Part shown: in pieces, positions 18,281-27,880 of the stretch
Layout: each line of letters begins with the position of its first letter
Numbering within the stretch: position 1 is the stretch's first letter
Source of the DNA: CAWBCI01 sp963787195
Lineage (GTDB): Bacteria; Bacteroidota; Bacteroidia; Bacteroidales; JAGOPY01
Assembly (NCBI GenBank): GCA_963787195.1
Contig: CAWBCI010000022.1
Coordinates: forward strand, 1-62,471
DNA: 62,471 bases
Reading direction: 5' to 3'
Made by a program: the position numbers and the translations under genes
Notes under the pieces: generated by a model
Seen by the model: only the letters and a program-made list of their open reading frames with translations
What the model was told of the DNA's origin: nothing
The model's database searches: none

Positions 18281-19024
18281 ATGAAAAAATTAGAAAATAA
18301 AATTGCCATCATTACCGGTGGAGCTGACGGACTCGGAAAAGCCGGCGCCATACTGTTCGCTCAGGAAGGCGCTCAGGTCATTATCTGGGACCTGAATGAG
18401 GAAAAAGGAAAGGAAAGCGTTGAAACCATCATCAACAAGGGTGGCAAGGCTTCCTTTATGAAAGTGAATACCGCAAATTTTGAAGAAGTGGAGAAAGCTG
18501 TCAGTGAAGTCATATCCATCCATAAAAAGATCGATATCTTAATCAACAATGCCGGAATCACCCGCGATGCCTCACTGATGAAAATGACTAATGAGCAATG
18601 GAACCAGGTAATTGACGTCAACCTGACGGGTGTGTTCTACTGCACCAAATGTGTAGCCCCTCATATGGTAGCCAATAATTATGGGAGAATTGTCAACACT
18701 TCTTCCGTAGTGGCCTTGTATGGAAATTTCGGACAAACTAATTATGTGGCTGCAAAAGCCGGTTTAATCGGTATGACCAAAACATGGGCCCGTGAGCTTG
18801 GGAGAAAGGGTATCAATGTCAATGCGGTGGCTCCGGGATTTATCGCTACCGAAATGGTCATGAAAATGCCTGAAAATGTTCTGGAAGGAATGAAATCAAG
18901 GGTACCCTTGCAAAGATTGGGAAAACCGGAAGAGATTGCAAATGTATATTTGTTTCTGGCCTCAGCTGATTCATCCTACGTAAATGGAGCCGTTATCAGC
19001 GCTGACGGAGGGATGACCGTATAG
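18281..19024 (+). CDS. SDR-family 3-oxoacyl-ACP/acetoacetyl-CoA reductase (FabG/PhaB-like)
   Basis: The protein has 247 residues. The NAD(P)-binding motif TGGADGLGKAGA is near residue 12, NNAG near 90, and the catalytic Ser-Tyr-Lys is seen in SSVVALYGNFGQTNYVAAKAG. The C-terminal PGFIATEM is typical of FabG. It could act as 3-ketoacyl-ACP reductase, acetoacetyl-CoA reductase or 3-hydroxybutyryl dehydrogenase. Adjacency to thiolase favours a C4 CoA substrate. The Asp-containing IIWDLNEEKGKE after beta-2 suggests NAD(H) preference, which would fit an oxidative role. It begins 25 bases after the thiolase stop. Confidence 0.9.
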   Translation: MKKLENKIAIITGGADGLGKAGAILFAQEGAQVIIWDLNEEKGKESVETIINKGGKASFMKVNTANFEEVEKAVSEVISIHKKIDILINNAGITRDASLMKMTNEQWNQVIDVNLTGVFYCTKCVAPHMVANNYGRIVNTSSVVALYGNFGQTNYVAAKAGLIGMTKTWARELGRKGINVNAVAPGFIATEMVMKMPENVLEGMKSRVPLQRLGKPEEIANVYLFLASADSSYVNGAVISADGGMTV

Positions 19025-19177
19025 GTTAAAACAACTAAGCTTTTGACTCCAGGCATTTTTTGAAGAAAATATATTTTTTACTTCGAAATCATCCGTCAAG
19101 GCTAAAATTTGCTAGCTTCTGCCCGGAATTCAATAACTAGAAAATTCCGGTCTGACAAAACCCTTAACTAAAAAAAA

Positions 19178-20758
19178 ATGGCCACATCATTACAAGTTAC
19201 AGGAACCTGGATTCTGATAGGAATATATGCTGCCATGGTCTTGTTTTTCGTCATCCGGGGATCCCTGTCAATCAAAAACATTTCTGATTATGCCGTGGGC
19301 AATGTCAGTTTTTCGCCCGTGGCCATCGGACTTTCACTGGCAGCTTCCATTACCAGCGCGGCCACTTTTGTGATCAACCCTGGTTTAATCGCAGTTTACG
19401 GACTGGCGGGTGTGATATCCTTCGGGCTGGTTTTTCCGGTAGCTTCCATGGTATCGCTGGTAGTATTGTCAAAAGCATTTCGTAAATACGGTCAGTCTGT
19501 CAAGGCCCTTACCATAGCACAATGGATTGGCGTCAGGTATAAAAGCAAGGCTTATGCTTTATTTATGGCCGTACTTTCCTTGCTACTCATCACTTTCATT
19601 GTGTTGATTCTGGTTGCCATTACCAAAGTCTTATCGAAATCACTCAACATAGAAGAAACTTACGTTCTCATCGCACTCATTATATTCGTGTTTGGTTATA
19701 TGATGTTCGGGGGAGCGAATTCCATGGTCTACACCAATGCCATTCAGGCGGTGATCATGATTATTGTGGCTTTCATTTTACTGGGTTCCGGCTACGAACA
19801 CTTTAAGGGTGGTATTGATGCATTTTTGGCCAAAATCAGTACCATCGATCCCAACCTGGCCAAAACAACCAACCCGGCGAGTCTCCTCTTCAGGGATTTT
19901 TTCGAAATCATCTTCGCTCAAATCATCGTAGGGATAGCTGTGGTGTGTCAACCTCACATCATTACAAAATCCTTGTTGCTCAAAAAGGAAAAGGATGTAA
20001 ACAAGTTTTTATATACGGCCGTGATTGTACAGATGCTCTTTTATTCTGTAATTGTTGTAGGATTGTACGCTCGTCTTACCTTTCCTGATTTAAGTGTCAA
20101 CGGGGTTCCGCTAAAAACGGATGGAATCATCCCTGCTTATGTACTTCAGGTTTTCGCCAATGGATGGGTTTCGGTCATGATCGGATTGTTTGTCGTACTC
20201 GGCCTTATCTCAGCAGGGATGTCCACTCTCGAAGGACTTATCCAGTCTGTTTCAACCACCATCACAAGCGATATTATCAAGGTTCTGTTTGGGCAACATA
20301 TTGACAATCCCAAATCTTACATCAGGATCAACAGGCTTGTCATTGTGCTGCTTGCCATCGTTTCATTTTTCATTACCTATGATCAGATATTATATCCCAA
20401 ACTGAGTGTGGCCATACTGGCACAGAATGGTGTTTACGCCTATTTTTCCGTTGCTTTTATTCCCATCCTTTTCGGGATCTTTTCTAAAAGTTCCAGATTG
20501 GCACCGCCGCTGGCAGCTTCAATAACTGCACTGATCATTTATTTCAGCGTTTACTATTTTCTACCGGTTTTGGTTCATTCCTACCATCTGGATTTCGGCT
20601 TTTACACCAAATACCTGGAAGGCGAAATAAGGAATCCCGCTATTGCCTCTTCAACAGCTATTGTTTTCAGTTCTGTTGTGGGCTTAACTTTGATGATGTT
20701 TCAAAAAAGAGAAAAAATTACAGCAATCCCTCATGAAAGATTACAAGAAAATCTATAA
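19178..20758 (+). CDS. Sodium:solute symporter (SSS), monocarboxylate/acetate-type candidate
   Basis: The protein has 526 residues and about 13 transmembrane segments. An SSS signature-like region is GLSLAASITSAATFVINPG near residue 48, followed by TGNA-like loops. It sits between the ketoacid enzymes and overlaps the CoA-transferase start by 26 bases, so it is translationally coupled. The likely cargo is therefore a short-chain organic acid that is activated by the CoA-transferase. This is inferred from context, because SSS substrate cannot be read from motifs. The 150 bases upstream hold no gene and no clear terminator. Confidence 0.85.
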   Translation: MATSLQVTGTWILIGIYAAMVLFFVIRGSLSIKNISDYAVGNVSFSPVAIGLSLAASITSAATFVINPGLIAVYGLAGVISFGLVFPVASMVSLVVLSKAFRKYGQSVKALTIAQWIGVRYKSKAYALFMAVLSLLLITFIVLILVAITKVLSKSLNIEETYVLIALIIFVFGYMMFGGANSMVYTNAIQAVIMIIVAFILLGSGYEHFKGGIDAFLAKISTIDPNLAKTTNPASLLFRDFFEIIFAQIIVGIAVVCQPHIITKSLLLKKEKDVNKFLYTAVIVQMLFYSVIVVGLYARLTFPDLSVNGVPLKTDGIIPAYVLQVFANGWVSVMIGLFVVLGLISAGMSTLEGLIQSVSTTITSDIIKVLFGQHIDNPKSYIRINRLVIVLLAIVSFFITYDQILYPKLSVAILAQNGVYAYFSVAFIPILFGIFSKSSRLAPPLAASITALIIYFSVYYFLPVLVHSYHLDFGFYTKYLEGEIRNPAIASSTAIVFSSVVGLTLMMFQKREKITAIPHERLQENL

Positions 20759-22043
20759 TGCAAAATTGATCAGCATTCCGGAAGTTGTCAGTCTGATAAA
20801 ATCGGATACGGATATCATCGTCGCCCAATGTGCATCAGAGCCTCAGGGTTGCATGGCGCAGTTTCACCTGGCAAAAGACAAGGTGAAAAATGTAAAGGTA
20901 TTTTCCGTACTGACTTTAAAACCTTACGATTTCTACATGAAACCCGAGATGAGAGGTCATTTTGAACTCTGCAGCTGGTTTCATGCACCGGGTTCACGAC
21001 AGGCTATCAAGGAACAAACACACACGGTCAGTTATGTACCCAACATGCTGCACCGCGCTGGAATTGACAGGCTTCACGTGAGAAAGCCTCATATGTTCAT
21101 CGGCACCTGCACCCCACCCGACGACAAAGGTTTCGTTTCGCTTTCCCTCGGCATTACTTATGAAAAAGACGTAATGGAAGCCGCTGACATTGTTGTGCTG
21201 GAAGTAAACGATCAACTGCCCCGCACTTTCGGCGATTGCCATGTGCATGTAAACGACGTGGATTATTTTGTTGAATTTTCGCAGGATCCTCCCTCCCTGC
21301 CTTTTGTTGAACCCGATGAAGTGGCAATGCAAATCGGAAACAACATCGCTGAACTGGTTGAGGACGGCTCTACCATTCAACTGGGCATCGGTGAAATCCC
21401 CAATGCAGCCGCTTTGTCGCTGAAAGGAAAAAAAGATCTGGGCGTACACACCGAAATGATGGTGGACAGTATGATGGAGCTTTACGAAGCCGGCGTCATC
21501 ACCAATAAAAAGAAATCCTATTACAAGGATAAATTCGTCTGCACCTTTGCCATGGGATCACCCAAACTATATCAGTGGCTCGACAACAACCCCTCGGTGG
21601 AATTCATCCGCGGGAAATTTGCCAACGATCCGGCACTTATCAAGCTGAATTCCAAAATGGTTTCCATCAATACCTGCATTATGGTAGATCTGACAGGACA
21701 GGTGGCCAGCGAGTCACTCGGAAGCCGGCAATATTCCGGAACAGGCGGACAGGCCGACACGGCCATTGGTGCCGTGGAAGGCATTGACGGGAAAGGAAAA
21801 TCCATTATTGCCTGCCGGTCCACTGCCAAAGGGGACAGCATCTCCACTATCGTTAGTATGCTACCTCAGGGCACGGCGGTGACTTTGCACAGATCGAACA
21901 CCGACTATATTGTAACTGAATTCGGAATCGCCTCCTTAAGGGGTAAAACCATTCCCGAAAGGACCATGGAACTCATAAAGATTGCTCATCCCGATTTCAG
22001 GGAGCAACTCATGAAAGAAGCTTCTGAAATCGGATATATTTAA
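20733..22043 (+). CDS. Acetyl-CoA hydrolase/CoA-transferase family (4-hydroxybutyrate/butyrate:acetate CoA-transferase type)
   Basis: The protein has 436 residues. Family segments are IFIGTCTPPDDKGFVSLSLG-like text near residue 125, IQLGIGEIPNAAALSL near 212, LGVHTEMMVDSMMEL near 235 (the conserved HTEM region) and FRGK/GTGGQADTAIGA near 325. These enzymes move CoA between carboxylates through a glutamyl-CoA intermediate. The donor is probably acetyl-CoA and the acceptor is the imported acid. The start codon overlaps the symporter stop by 26 bases, and a KAS-III-like gene follows after 10 bases. Confidence 0.88.
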   Translation: MKDYKKIYNAKLISIPEVVSLIKSDTDIIVAQCASEPQGCMAQFHLAKDKVKNVKVFSVLTLKPYDFYMKPEMRGHFELCSWFHAPGSRQAIKEQTHTVSYVPNMLHRAGIDRLHVRKPHMFIGTCTPPDDKGFVSLSLGITYEKDVMEAADIVVLEVNDQLPRTFGDCHVHVNDVDYFVEFSQDPPSLPFVEPDEVAMQIGNNIAELVEDGSTIQLGIGEIPNAAALSLKGKKDLGVHTEMMVDSMMELYEAGVITNKKKSYYKDKFVCTFAMGSPKLYQWLDNNPSVEFIRGKFANDPALIKLNSKMVSINTCIMVDLTGQVASESLGSRQYSGTGGQADTAIGAVEGIDGKGKSIIACRSTAKGDSISTIVSMLPQGTAVTLHRSNTDYIVTEFGIASLRGKTIPERTMELIKIAHPDFREQLMKEASEIGYI

Positions 22044-22053
22044 AACATAAAGC

Positions 22054-23061
22054 ATGAACAAAATTAGAATCATTGGCACCGGCATGTACGTTCCGGGGAA
22101 AGCCATTGACAACCAGGAGTTAAAAAGACTGACCTCCATTGACTTCGATACGGAAAAGATGGAATCTAAGCTCGGAATCATGCAAAGACACAATGCCGGT
22201 TTACGCGGCATAAATGAATCTACTGCCGACTTTGCAACCCGGGCAGCTGAAAAAGCCATTGCCAACGCTGGTCTTCAGCCTGACGATATTGATCTGATTA
22301 TTGTAGGAACCGACACTCCGGAATTCATCACACCGGCCACAGCCATCATCGTCCAGGGCCGTTTGCAGCAAAAAGAAAAATGGACCAGCACATTCGATGT
22401 GGGCGCATCATGTGCCAGCTTTAGCATTGCTTTTGACAATGCCGCCAGAATTATGAAAACCGACCCCAGTATTCATTATGCTGTTGTAATCGGCGTGTAT
22501 AATATGCCTGCCTTTATCAGGGATGATGATGCCTTCTCACTACCGATCTTCGCCGATGGCAGCGGAGCTATTGTCATTGAGAATGAGTCCGACGGAAATT
22601 CAGATTATATCAACAGTCAACTTTTAGCCGACGGAACCCAGTGGGATTTTATCGGGATTTATTCCGGAGGAGCCAAAAATCAAGTTACCAAAGAAAGAAT
22701 AGATTCAAATGAATATGGTTTACAGAGCCTGAAACCCTTGCCCGGTGATCGAAATGTCAGACTCTGGCCCATGGTCGTCAAAAAGCTTCTGAAAAAATCT
22801 CAGCTTGAACTCAATGAAATTGACCACTTCATTTTTACACAGATTAACAAATCCGTCATCCTTAAAGTGATGGATGAACTGGGATTACCATACGACAAAA
22901 CTACCTGTGTAATGGACAAATATGCCTATACCGGTTCAGCCTGTGTACCGATTGCATTTCATCATGCTTTACTGGAAGGAAAAATTAAGCGTGGTGATAA
23001 AGTTATGTTTGTCGCATCCGGAGCCGGCCTTGCTGTTGGTAGTAACGTTTTTATTTATTGA
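22054..23061 (+). CDS. Beta-ketoacyl synthase III-like protein with altered catalytic residues (paralogue 1)
   Basis: This 335-residue protein has a thiolase/KAS-III fold. The acyl-accepting Cys is present (GASCASF, C120). In FabH the other two catalytic residues are His (PHQAN) and Asn (YGNTS). Here the aligned positions read FTQINKS (T262 for His) and YAYTGS (Y292 for Asn). Decarboxylative condensation is therefore unlikely. Acyl transfer or a HMG-CoA-synthase-like or thiolytic reaction is more plausible. The gene starts 10 bases after the CoA-transferase, and its partner follows after 3 bases, so the two may form a hetero-oligomer like other paired KAS-III proteins. Confidence 0.82.
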   Translation: MNKIRIIGTGMYVPGKAIDNQELKRLTSIDFDTEKMESKLGIMQRHNAGLRGINESTADFATRAAEKAIANAGLQPDDIDLIIVGTDTPEFITPATAIIVQGRLQQKEKWTSTFDVGASCASFSIAFDNAARIMKTDPSIHYAVVIGVYNMPAFIRDDDAFSLPIFADGSGAIVIENESDGNSDYINSQLLADGTQWDFIGIYSGGAKNQVTKERIDSNEYGLQSLKPLPGDRNVRLWPMVVKKLLKKSQLELNEIDHFIFTQINKSVILKVMDELGLPYDKTTCVMDKYAYTGSACVPIAFHHALLEGKIKRGDKVMFVASGAGLAVGSNVFIY

Positions 23062-23064
23062 TTT

Positions 23065-24109
23065 ATGAGAGAAGAAAGACCAAGAGTTGGTATCCTGGGA
23101 ACAGGAATTTACATTCCTGCTAAAAGGATGACCGGAAAAGAAATCGCTAAGTAAAACGAAGGGCGTATGGACAGAAGAGGCTGTACTACAGAAACTGGGC
23201 ATCGTGGAGAAAGCCATTCCGGGAGAAGATGACGGCACACAGGAAATGGGCCTCAGGGCAGCATTAGATGCACTGGAAAACACGGGAATTTCACCTTTAA
23301 GCATCGATCTGATTATCAGTATCGGTGAAGAGTGGAAGGAATATCCCTTAACTACAACAGCCATATATATTCAGGGGAAAATCGGGGCAGAAAAAGCCTG
23401 GGCATTCGACTTTCAACAGAGGTGTTGCAGCACGGTTTCTGCCATGAAAGTAGCCAAAGACATGATGATTGCAGACGAGGCTATCAACACGGTTCTCATA
23501 GCAGGCGGATACAGAAACGGTGATTTTATCGACTATACCGACCCGAGTATGTCTATGATGTTTAACCTGGGCGCCGGTGGAGGAGCCATTATCCTGAAAA
23601 AAGACATGACCCAAAACCTGCTTCATGAGTCACACGTCATTACTGACGGATGTCTGGCACGCGATGCAGGGGTTAAATATGGCGGCACCTGCTATCCCAT
23701 CACCAAAGACAATCTGGATGTGGCCTATAAATCGCTGAAAATATTCAAGCTTGAGCACATGAAAAACAGGCTCAACGAGGTGTCGCTGAACAATTGGTTT
23801 GAATGCATTAACAAGGCCTTTGAGAAATCCGGTATTGATCCATCAAGACTGGGATATTTAGGTATTCTGCATTTTAAACGTTCCATGCACAAGTACATTC
23901 TTGAAACACTCAATCTTACGGAAGATAATACCATTTATCTGGAAAATTACGGGCATCTGGGCCAAATCGACCAAATTCTTTCCCTGCATCTGGGCTTAAA
24001 AGAAAACAAGGTCAAAGACGGCACTGTAATCTCCATGATATCAGCTGGTATCGGATACGCCTGGGCTGCTAATGTGATAACCTGGGGCTCATGTTTTGAA
24101 AAAGTCTGA
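23065..24109 (+). CDS. Beta-ketoacyl synthase III-like protein (paralogue 2; one frameshift)
   Basis: The start is the ATG at 23065 (MREERPRVGILGTGIYIPA). The frame stops at 23152, but removing one base there continues into KTKGVWTEEAVLQKLGIVEK and on to the stop at 24109, for about 347 residues. The Cys is conserved in QQRCCST, a His is kept in LGILHFKRSMH (the PHQAN position), and the Asn position reads YGHLGQID (His for Asn). This is complementary to the upstream paralogue, which lacks the His, so the pair could share an active-site logic. No start codon for a separate protein lies near the break. The paired genes close the first part of the locus; a 190-base gap follows. Confidence 0.78.
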
Positions 24110-24231
24110 TGTATTTCTACAGGCCTTATTATTCTGTTTTACAATATATTACATATTATTACATCAAAATATTTAAAATAGTCACAGGATACAAATAATG
24201 AATACTTATGGTAAAAGTATTGCGCTCTCAT

Positions 24232-24239
24232 TAGATTTG
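24232..24239 (+). promoter_or_regulatory. Possible -7 box upstream of the Ig-like lipoprotein gene
   Basis: TAGATTTG matches TAnnTTTG and lies 57 bases before the ATG at 24297, in an A/T-rich gap. No well-placed -33 TTG was seen, so this is a weaker call than the tRNA and SRP promoters. Confidence 0.4.
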
Positions 24240-24296
24240 TTAAAATATTAAAAATTAATTCAAATAATAAATAACCTAAACCTAAATTTAATCAGA

Positions 24297-25103
24297 ATGA
24301 AAAGAATCCTCTATTTTTCTTTTATCGCGATGGCAGCATTTATGCTTGGCTCTTGCTCAAAAGATGCATCGAATCCAGCACCTTCAATTACGAGTGTTAC
24401 AGCTGTAAAAAATATCATTACTGTCACATTCTCTGAGGGTGTTTACGCCAATTCAGACAAAACCGGAAACCTGACGACAGCTGATTTTACGGTTACGGTT
24501 CCAAATGTTGTTTATACCACAAGCGTTTCTCATGTAGCCGGCGAAAAAGTAGCTACCATTACACTGAACTACACTTCCATTATTCCTGCCAACACACAGG
24601 TTACTGTAACAACAGCCCTTCCTGTTTATGACGATCAGGGAGCTTCACTTGCTGCAGGAGCTACTTCGACTACCGCTTTGGAACCGGATCTCGGAATTAT
24701 CGGAGAATGGATATCTTCAGGTTCCAATGTTGCACCCTTGCTTGTCACCTACTTCCAGGTAGATTCTATCTATGCCAGGTTTGGGGAAGACAATACCATA
24801 TTTGTGGAACAGTTTAATACTGGGAACACTAGTGGTATACCTGATGTAACTTATACCAGCACATTTACAATGGAAAAATCGGGTGTTGGCAATATCTGGA
24901 ACATTGTCATTTCTCAAATAACACCTAATGCAGCAGATGTATCAGGGATCTATGAAATAAAAACCGATCCCGAAGTGTTATGGTATGAAGTAGTTCAAAC
25001 ATCCGGTACTCAAAACATACCTCCAACAGCAGCCGCCGGATTTGGAAGCACCAATGGTGGCGCTTTCGGTGACACCAACATCCAAAAATTCGTAAGAAAG
25101 TAA
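24297..25103 (+). CDS. Lipoprotein with Ig-like domain
   Basis: The protein has 268 residues. The lipobox is MLGSC near residue 20, so it is an exported lipoprotein. Residues 30-125 form a beta-rich Ig-like (SbsA/Big_5-type) domain, with phrases such as ITVTFSEGVYANSDKTGNL and ATITLNYTSIIPANTQVTVT. The rest is a lipocalin-like beta region with GEWISSGSNVAP near residue 138. No enzyme motif was seen. It is probably on the cell surface or in the periplasm and may bind the substrate of the locus. Its transcript appears to end at the hairpin at 25123. Confidence 0.72.
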   Translation: MKRILYFSFIAMAAFMLGSCSKDASNPAPSITSVTAVKNIITVTFSEGVYANSDKTGNLTTADFTVTVPNVVYTTSVSHVAGEKVATITLNYTSIIPANTQVTVTTALPVYDDQGASLAAGATSTTALEPDLGIIGEWISSGSNVAPLLVTYFQVDSIYARFGEDNTIFVEQFNTGNTSGIPDVTYTSTFTMEKSGVGNIWNIVISQITPNAADVSGIYEIKTDPEVLWYEVVQTSGTQNIPPTAAAGFGSTNGGAFGDTNIQKFVRK

Positions 25104-25122
25104 TCCATAACATGACGATAAA

Positions 25123-25157
25123 GGACTGCCGGCAATAAATGGGCAGTCCTTTTTTTT
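25123..25157 (+). terminator. Rho-independent terminator after the Ig-like lipoprotein gene
   Basis: Stem GGACTGCC (25123-25130) and GGCAGTCC (25142-25149), then eight T. Confidence 0.85.
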
Positions 25158-25197
25158 CAATGAATAGTGGAAAGAGAATTAATTAAAATTACTTACA

Positions 25198-26829
25198 ATG
25201 AAACATAAACTACTATTGTTAATAATAGGAGTTTTTTTTGGATTTAGTCTGAAAATGAGCGCCCAAACAGAGACTTTAGTCCTGCGCAAAAATGTAAAAG
25301 ACAAATCTTCCTCTTCAAAATCCCTTTTCGAAAAAGATCTGCCTTCTTCCGCGGGTGAATACAAAACACTGCAATTCTTTGCCTATTTCATCACCCAGGG
25401 CGTGGCAACAGATGTCTATCCTGAAAGCAGTTTGTTTAACGGACAGGTGGTCGGGCGCTTATTCGGATCCAATTCATCATCCACATCCGACACCAAAACT
25501 TCCTATTATACAGAACAGCGATTGATACCATTTTTTGTTTTGACTCCCAAATTATTTAACGGGAAAGCATTACTCAGGGCTTCCTTTGAAATTGACTGGA
25601 CCTGGGGTGACCAGGCCTATGGTACGAGTGGGAACAAAGGGGGCGCTATTTCAGCTGACCAGGTAAACATCCAGACACAAAACATAGAAATTGAATACAT
25701 TCCCGCAACAGGCTGGGCCATTAACATGGGCTTACAACGCTTATTCGATACCCCTTTTAACCCCTATCGCACCTTCTTCGAAAAGATGACATTAACAGGC
25801 TACAGGCTTGCCTACTGGGGTACTGATGCCGTTGGGATTTCAGTAAGAAGAAACAAGGACTTCTCTGAAGCTAAACTTGGTTTTTATAAACTTTATGAAA
25901 ATATGCAGGAACTGCACGATGATGTAACCCTGGTGGAAGCCGTATATCGCCATAAATTACCAAAATACTGGAATATCGGATTCTCCTTATATGGCATTGT
26001 GGATCGCGGAAGAAATACCGGTGGGGTTTCGGTTTTCGGACAGGGGCTTACCAGTACACTGGTGGCTTATAACGGTGGATACCGGTTTAACTTCGGAACC
26101 AATGACTATACATGCAATGTTGCCTGGCTGGGAACATTTTTCAGCCGAAATCCCGATTTCATCATGGATCGTTATCAGTTTTCAGGATTCTTCAATTACA
26201 ACCTGGGAAAAGTTAAAGTAAATAAAACAGGTTGGGAAAGCGGTGTTGACATCAGTGGATTTGGCCTTAACCTCAGGGGAGCCTATCGCTATGGCCAAAC
26301 TCTTGAAGATTATGTTTCAATAGACTACGTATATTCATCCGGGGATCAAAACGGCATTATGGACAGAAAGTACTCGGGCGTTATAACCGGAAATACATGG
26401 GGTTTGCCCGCTTCCATATTTATTAGCTCAGGAGCTTACCTCTTGTTCGCGAGCGGCAACGTGGTAAATCGTTATACACCGGCTGTAGCCGACATTTCAA
26501 ATATGGGGTACGGACTTAATGCCTTTACCCTTAATGCATATCACGATTTGATTCCGAATAAATTGAACGTTAAAATCGGAGCGGCTAAGGGATTTAGTAA
26601 TGTGATTCCGCAAGGTGGAGGAAATGACCTGGGAACAGAAGTAAATGCAGCCATCAAGTACAGACTGGGACCATTAATGAGTGTTGAACTTCACGGTGCT
26701 TACCTGAAACTGGGTAACTTTTATGACAGTAGCGACGATAGCTACAGTTCAGATATCAATGGCAGCTACACCAGCCGACCTCCCAATCCCTGGACTGCTT
26801 TTATCGTTTACAAATGGTTAATATTTTAA
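25198..26829 (+). CDS. Outer-membrane beta-barrel protein (porin-like)
   Basis: The protein has 543 residues. A signal peptide covers residues 1-22 (FFGFSLKMSAQ). The rest alternates amphipathic beta strands with Tyr/Trp/Phe at strand ends, for example ASFEIDWTWGDQAYG, AINMGLQRLFDTPF, FNYNLGKVKVNKTGWESG and SVELHGAYLKLGNFYDSS. The last residue is Phe, as expected for a barrel inserted by BAM. It resembles Bacteroidota porin-like proteins of unknown specificity. It lies next to the lipoprotein hydrolase, 11 bases upstream of its chosen start, and probably admits the substrate of the locus. Confidence 0.78.
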   Translation: MKHKLLLLIIGVFFGFSLKMSAQTETLVLRKNVKDKSSSSKSLFEKDLPSSAGEYKTLQFFAYFITQGVATDVYPESSLFNGQVVGRLFGSNSSSTSDTKTSYYTEQRLIPFFVLTPKLFNGKALLRASFEIDWTWGDQAYGTSGNKGGAISADQVNIQTQNIEIEYIPATGWAINMGLQRLFDTPFNPYRTFFEKMTLTGYRLAYWGTDAVGISVRRNKDFSEAKLGFYKLYENMQELHDDVTLVEAVYRHKLPKYWNIGFSLYGIVDRGRNTGGVSVFGQGLTSTLVAYNGGYRFNFGTNDYTCNVAWLGTFFSRNPDFIMDRYQFSGFFNYNLGKVKVNKTGWESGVDISGFGLNLRGAYRYGQTLEDYVSIDYVYSSGDQNGIMDRKYSGVITGNTWGLPASIFISSGAYLLFASGNVVNRYTPAVADISNMGYGLNAFTLNAYHDLIPNKLNVKIGAAKGFSNVIPQGGGNDLGTEVNAAIKYRLGPLMSVELHGAYLKLGNFYDSSDDSYSSDINGSYTSRPPNPWTAFIVYKWLIF

Positions 26830-26840
26830 GAAATAGAAAT

Positions 26841-27788
26841 ATGAAAAAAATTTTATACACGCTCAGCTTCGTAGTTCTATTAGCCATGGATGCATGTGCC
26901 CCCTACAAGAATATTCCGCAGCTAAAAACATTCCAGGATATTAAATATTTGTCTGAAGTAAAAAAAGCAGATCTGTCGAACGGGGTCCAACTGGCTTATA
27001 CTGATAACGGAAGCGGAAACGAAACCATCATATTTATCCACGGTCTGGGTTCTTACATCCCTGCATGGAATAAAGTTATTCCTGAACTGAGCAAGAAATA
27101 TCGCTGTATTGCCATTGATTTGCCGGGATACGGTAAATCGAGCAAAGATCCCCATAGTGGGATGATGAGTTATTATGCCGATGTAGTGAATGAATTTGTC
27201 GACTCGCTGGGTCTGAAAAAGTTTAACCTGGCCGGTCACTCAATGGGAGGACAGATTGCCATTGTTTATGGCTTGCAATGGCCCGAACGAATTAACAATC
27301 TGATTCTTTTTGACCCAGCCGGATTTGAAGCCTTTACTCCCGGTCAGAAACGTTGGTTCAAAGATGTGATGACACCCATGCTGGTAAAAAACACAACATT
27401 TGAAGGCATTGAAACCAACCTGGCTTTCAACTTTTACAATATGCCCAAGGACGCTGAGTTTATGATTACTGACAGGATGGCGATGCGATATGCCGCAGAT
27501 TTTGACAATTATTGCTATGCGGTGGCTCAGTCTGTTAAAGGTATGGTGAACGAACCGGTTCTTGACAAGTTAAAAGACTTAAAGACCCGAACCTTGATAT
27601 TTTTTGGAGAAGATGATAACCTGATACCCAACCGGTATTTAAATCCCGGAGCCACCGTTAAAATTGCTGAAGCAGGCCATAAGTTAATTCCTGACAGCAA
27701 ACTGGTAATGGTCCCTAAATGTGGTCATTTTGTGATGTTTGAGAATCCTGAAACCGTCATCAGGGAAATAGAGGATTTCATCAAATAA
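26841..27788 (+). CDS. Lipoprotein alpha/beta hydrolase
   Basis: The protein has 315 residues from the ATG at 26841 (MKKILYTLSF). A longer in-frame ATG at 26814 lies inside the porin gene and breaks the signal peptide. Lipobox AMDAC with Cys19 indicates a lipoprotein. The hydrolase core shows FIHGLG (oxyanion loop, near 65-70), nucleophile Ser134 in AGHSMGG, acid in FFGEDDN and His in KCGHFVMFENP. An esterase or lipase-like role on an ester substrate is likely. As an exported lipoprotein next to a porin and a CoA-activation operon, it could release a hydroxyacid from an oligomer. A terminator follows its stop. Confidence 0.86.
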   Translation: MKKILYTLSFVVLLAMDACAPYKNIPQLKTFQDIKYLSEVKKADLSNGVQLAYTDNGSGNETIIFIHGLGSYIPAWNKVIPELSKKYRCIAIDLPGYGKSSKDPHSGMMSYYADVVNEFVDSLGLKKFNLAGHSMGGQIAIVYGLQWPERINNLILFDPAGFEAFTPGQKRWFKDVMTPMLVKNTTFEGIETNLAFNFYNMPKDAEFMITDRMAMRYAADFDNYCYAVAQSVKGMVNEPVLDKLKDLKTRTLIFFGEDDNLIPNRYLNPGATVKIAEAGHKLIPDSKLVMVPKCGHFVMFENPETVIREIEDFIK

Positions 27789-27813
27789 TAAGTATCTCAT
27801 AGTTACATTTTTA

Positions 27814-27846
27814 CCTGTCAGTGTATCGCTCGCTGACAGGTTTTTT
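27814..27846 (+). terminator. Rho-independent terminator after the hydrolase gene
   Basis: Stem CCTGTCAG (27814-27821) and CTGACAGG (27833-27840) with an 11-base loop, followed by a T-run at 27841-27846. Confidence 0.88.
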
Positions 27847-27880
27847 ATGTCTAAAATACGCTTGTTCATACGAATAAGAC

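Noticed and set aside
17071..24109. Classical butyrate synthesis operon
   Set aside because: Crotonase, 3-hydroxybutyryl-CoA dehydrogenase of the HBD type, acyl-CoA dehydrogenase and EtfAB are absent.
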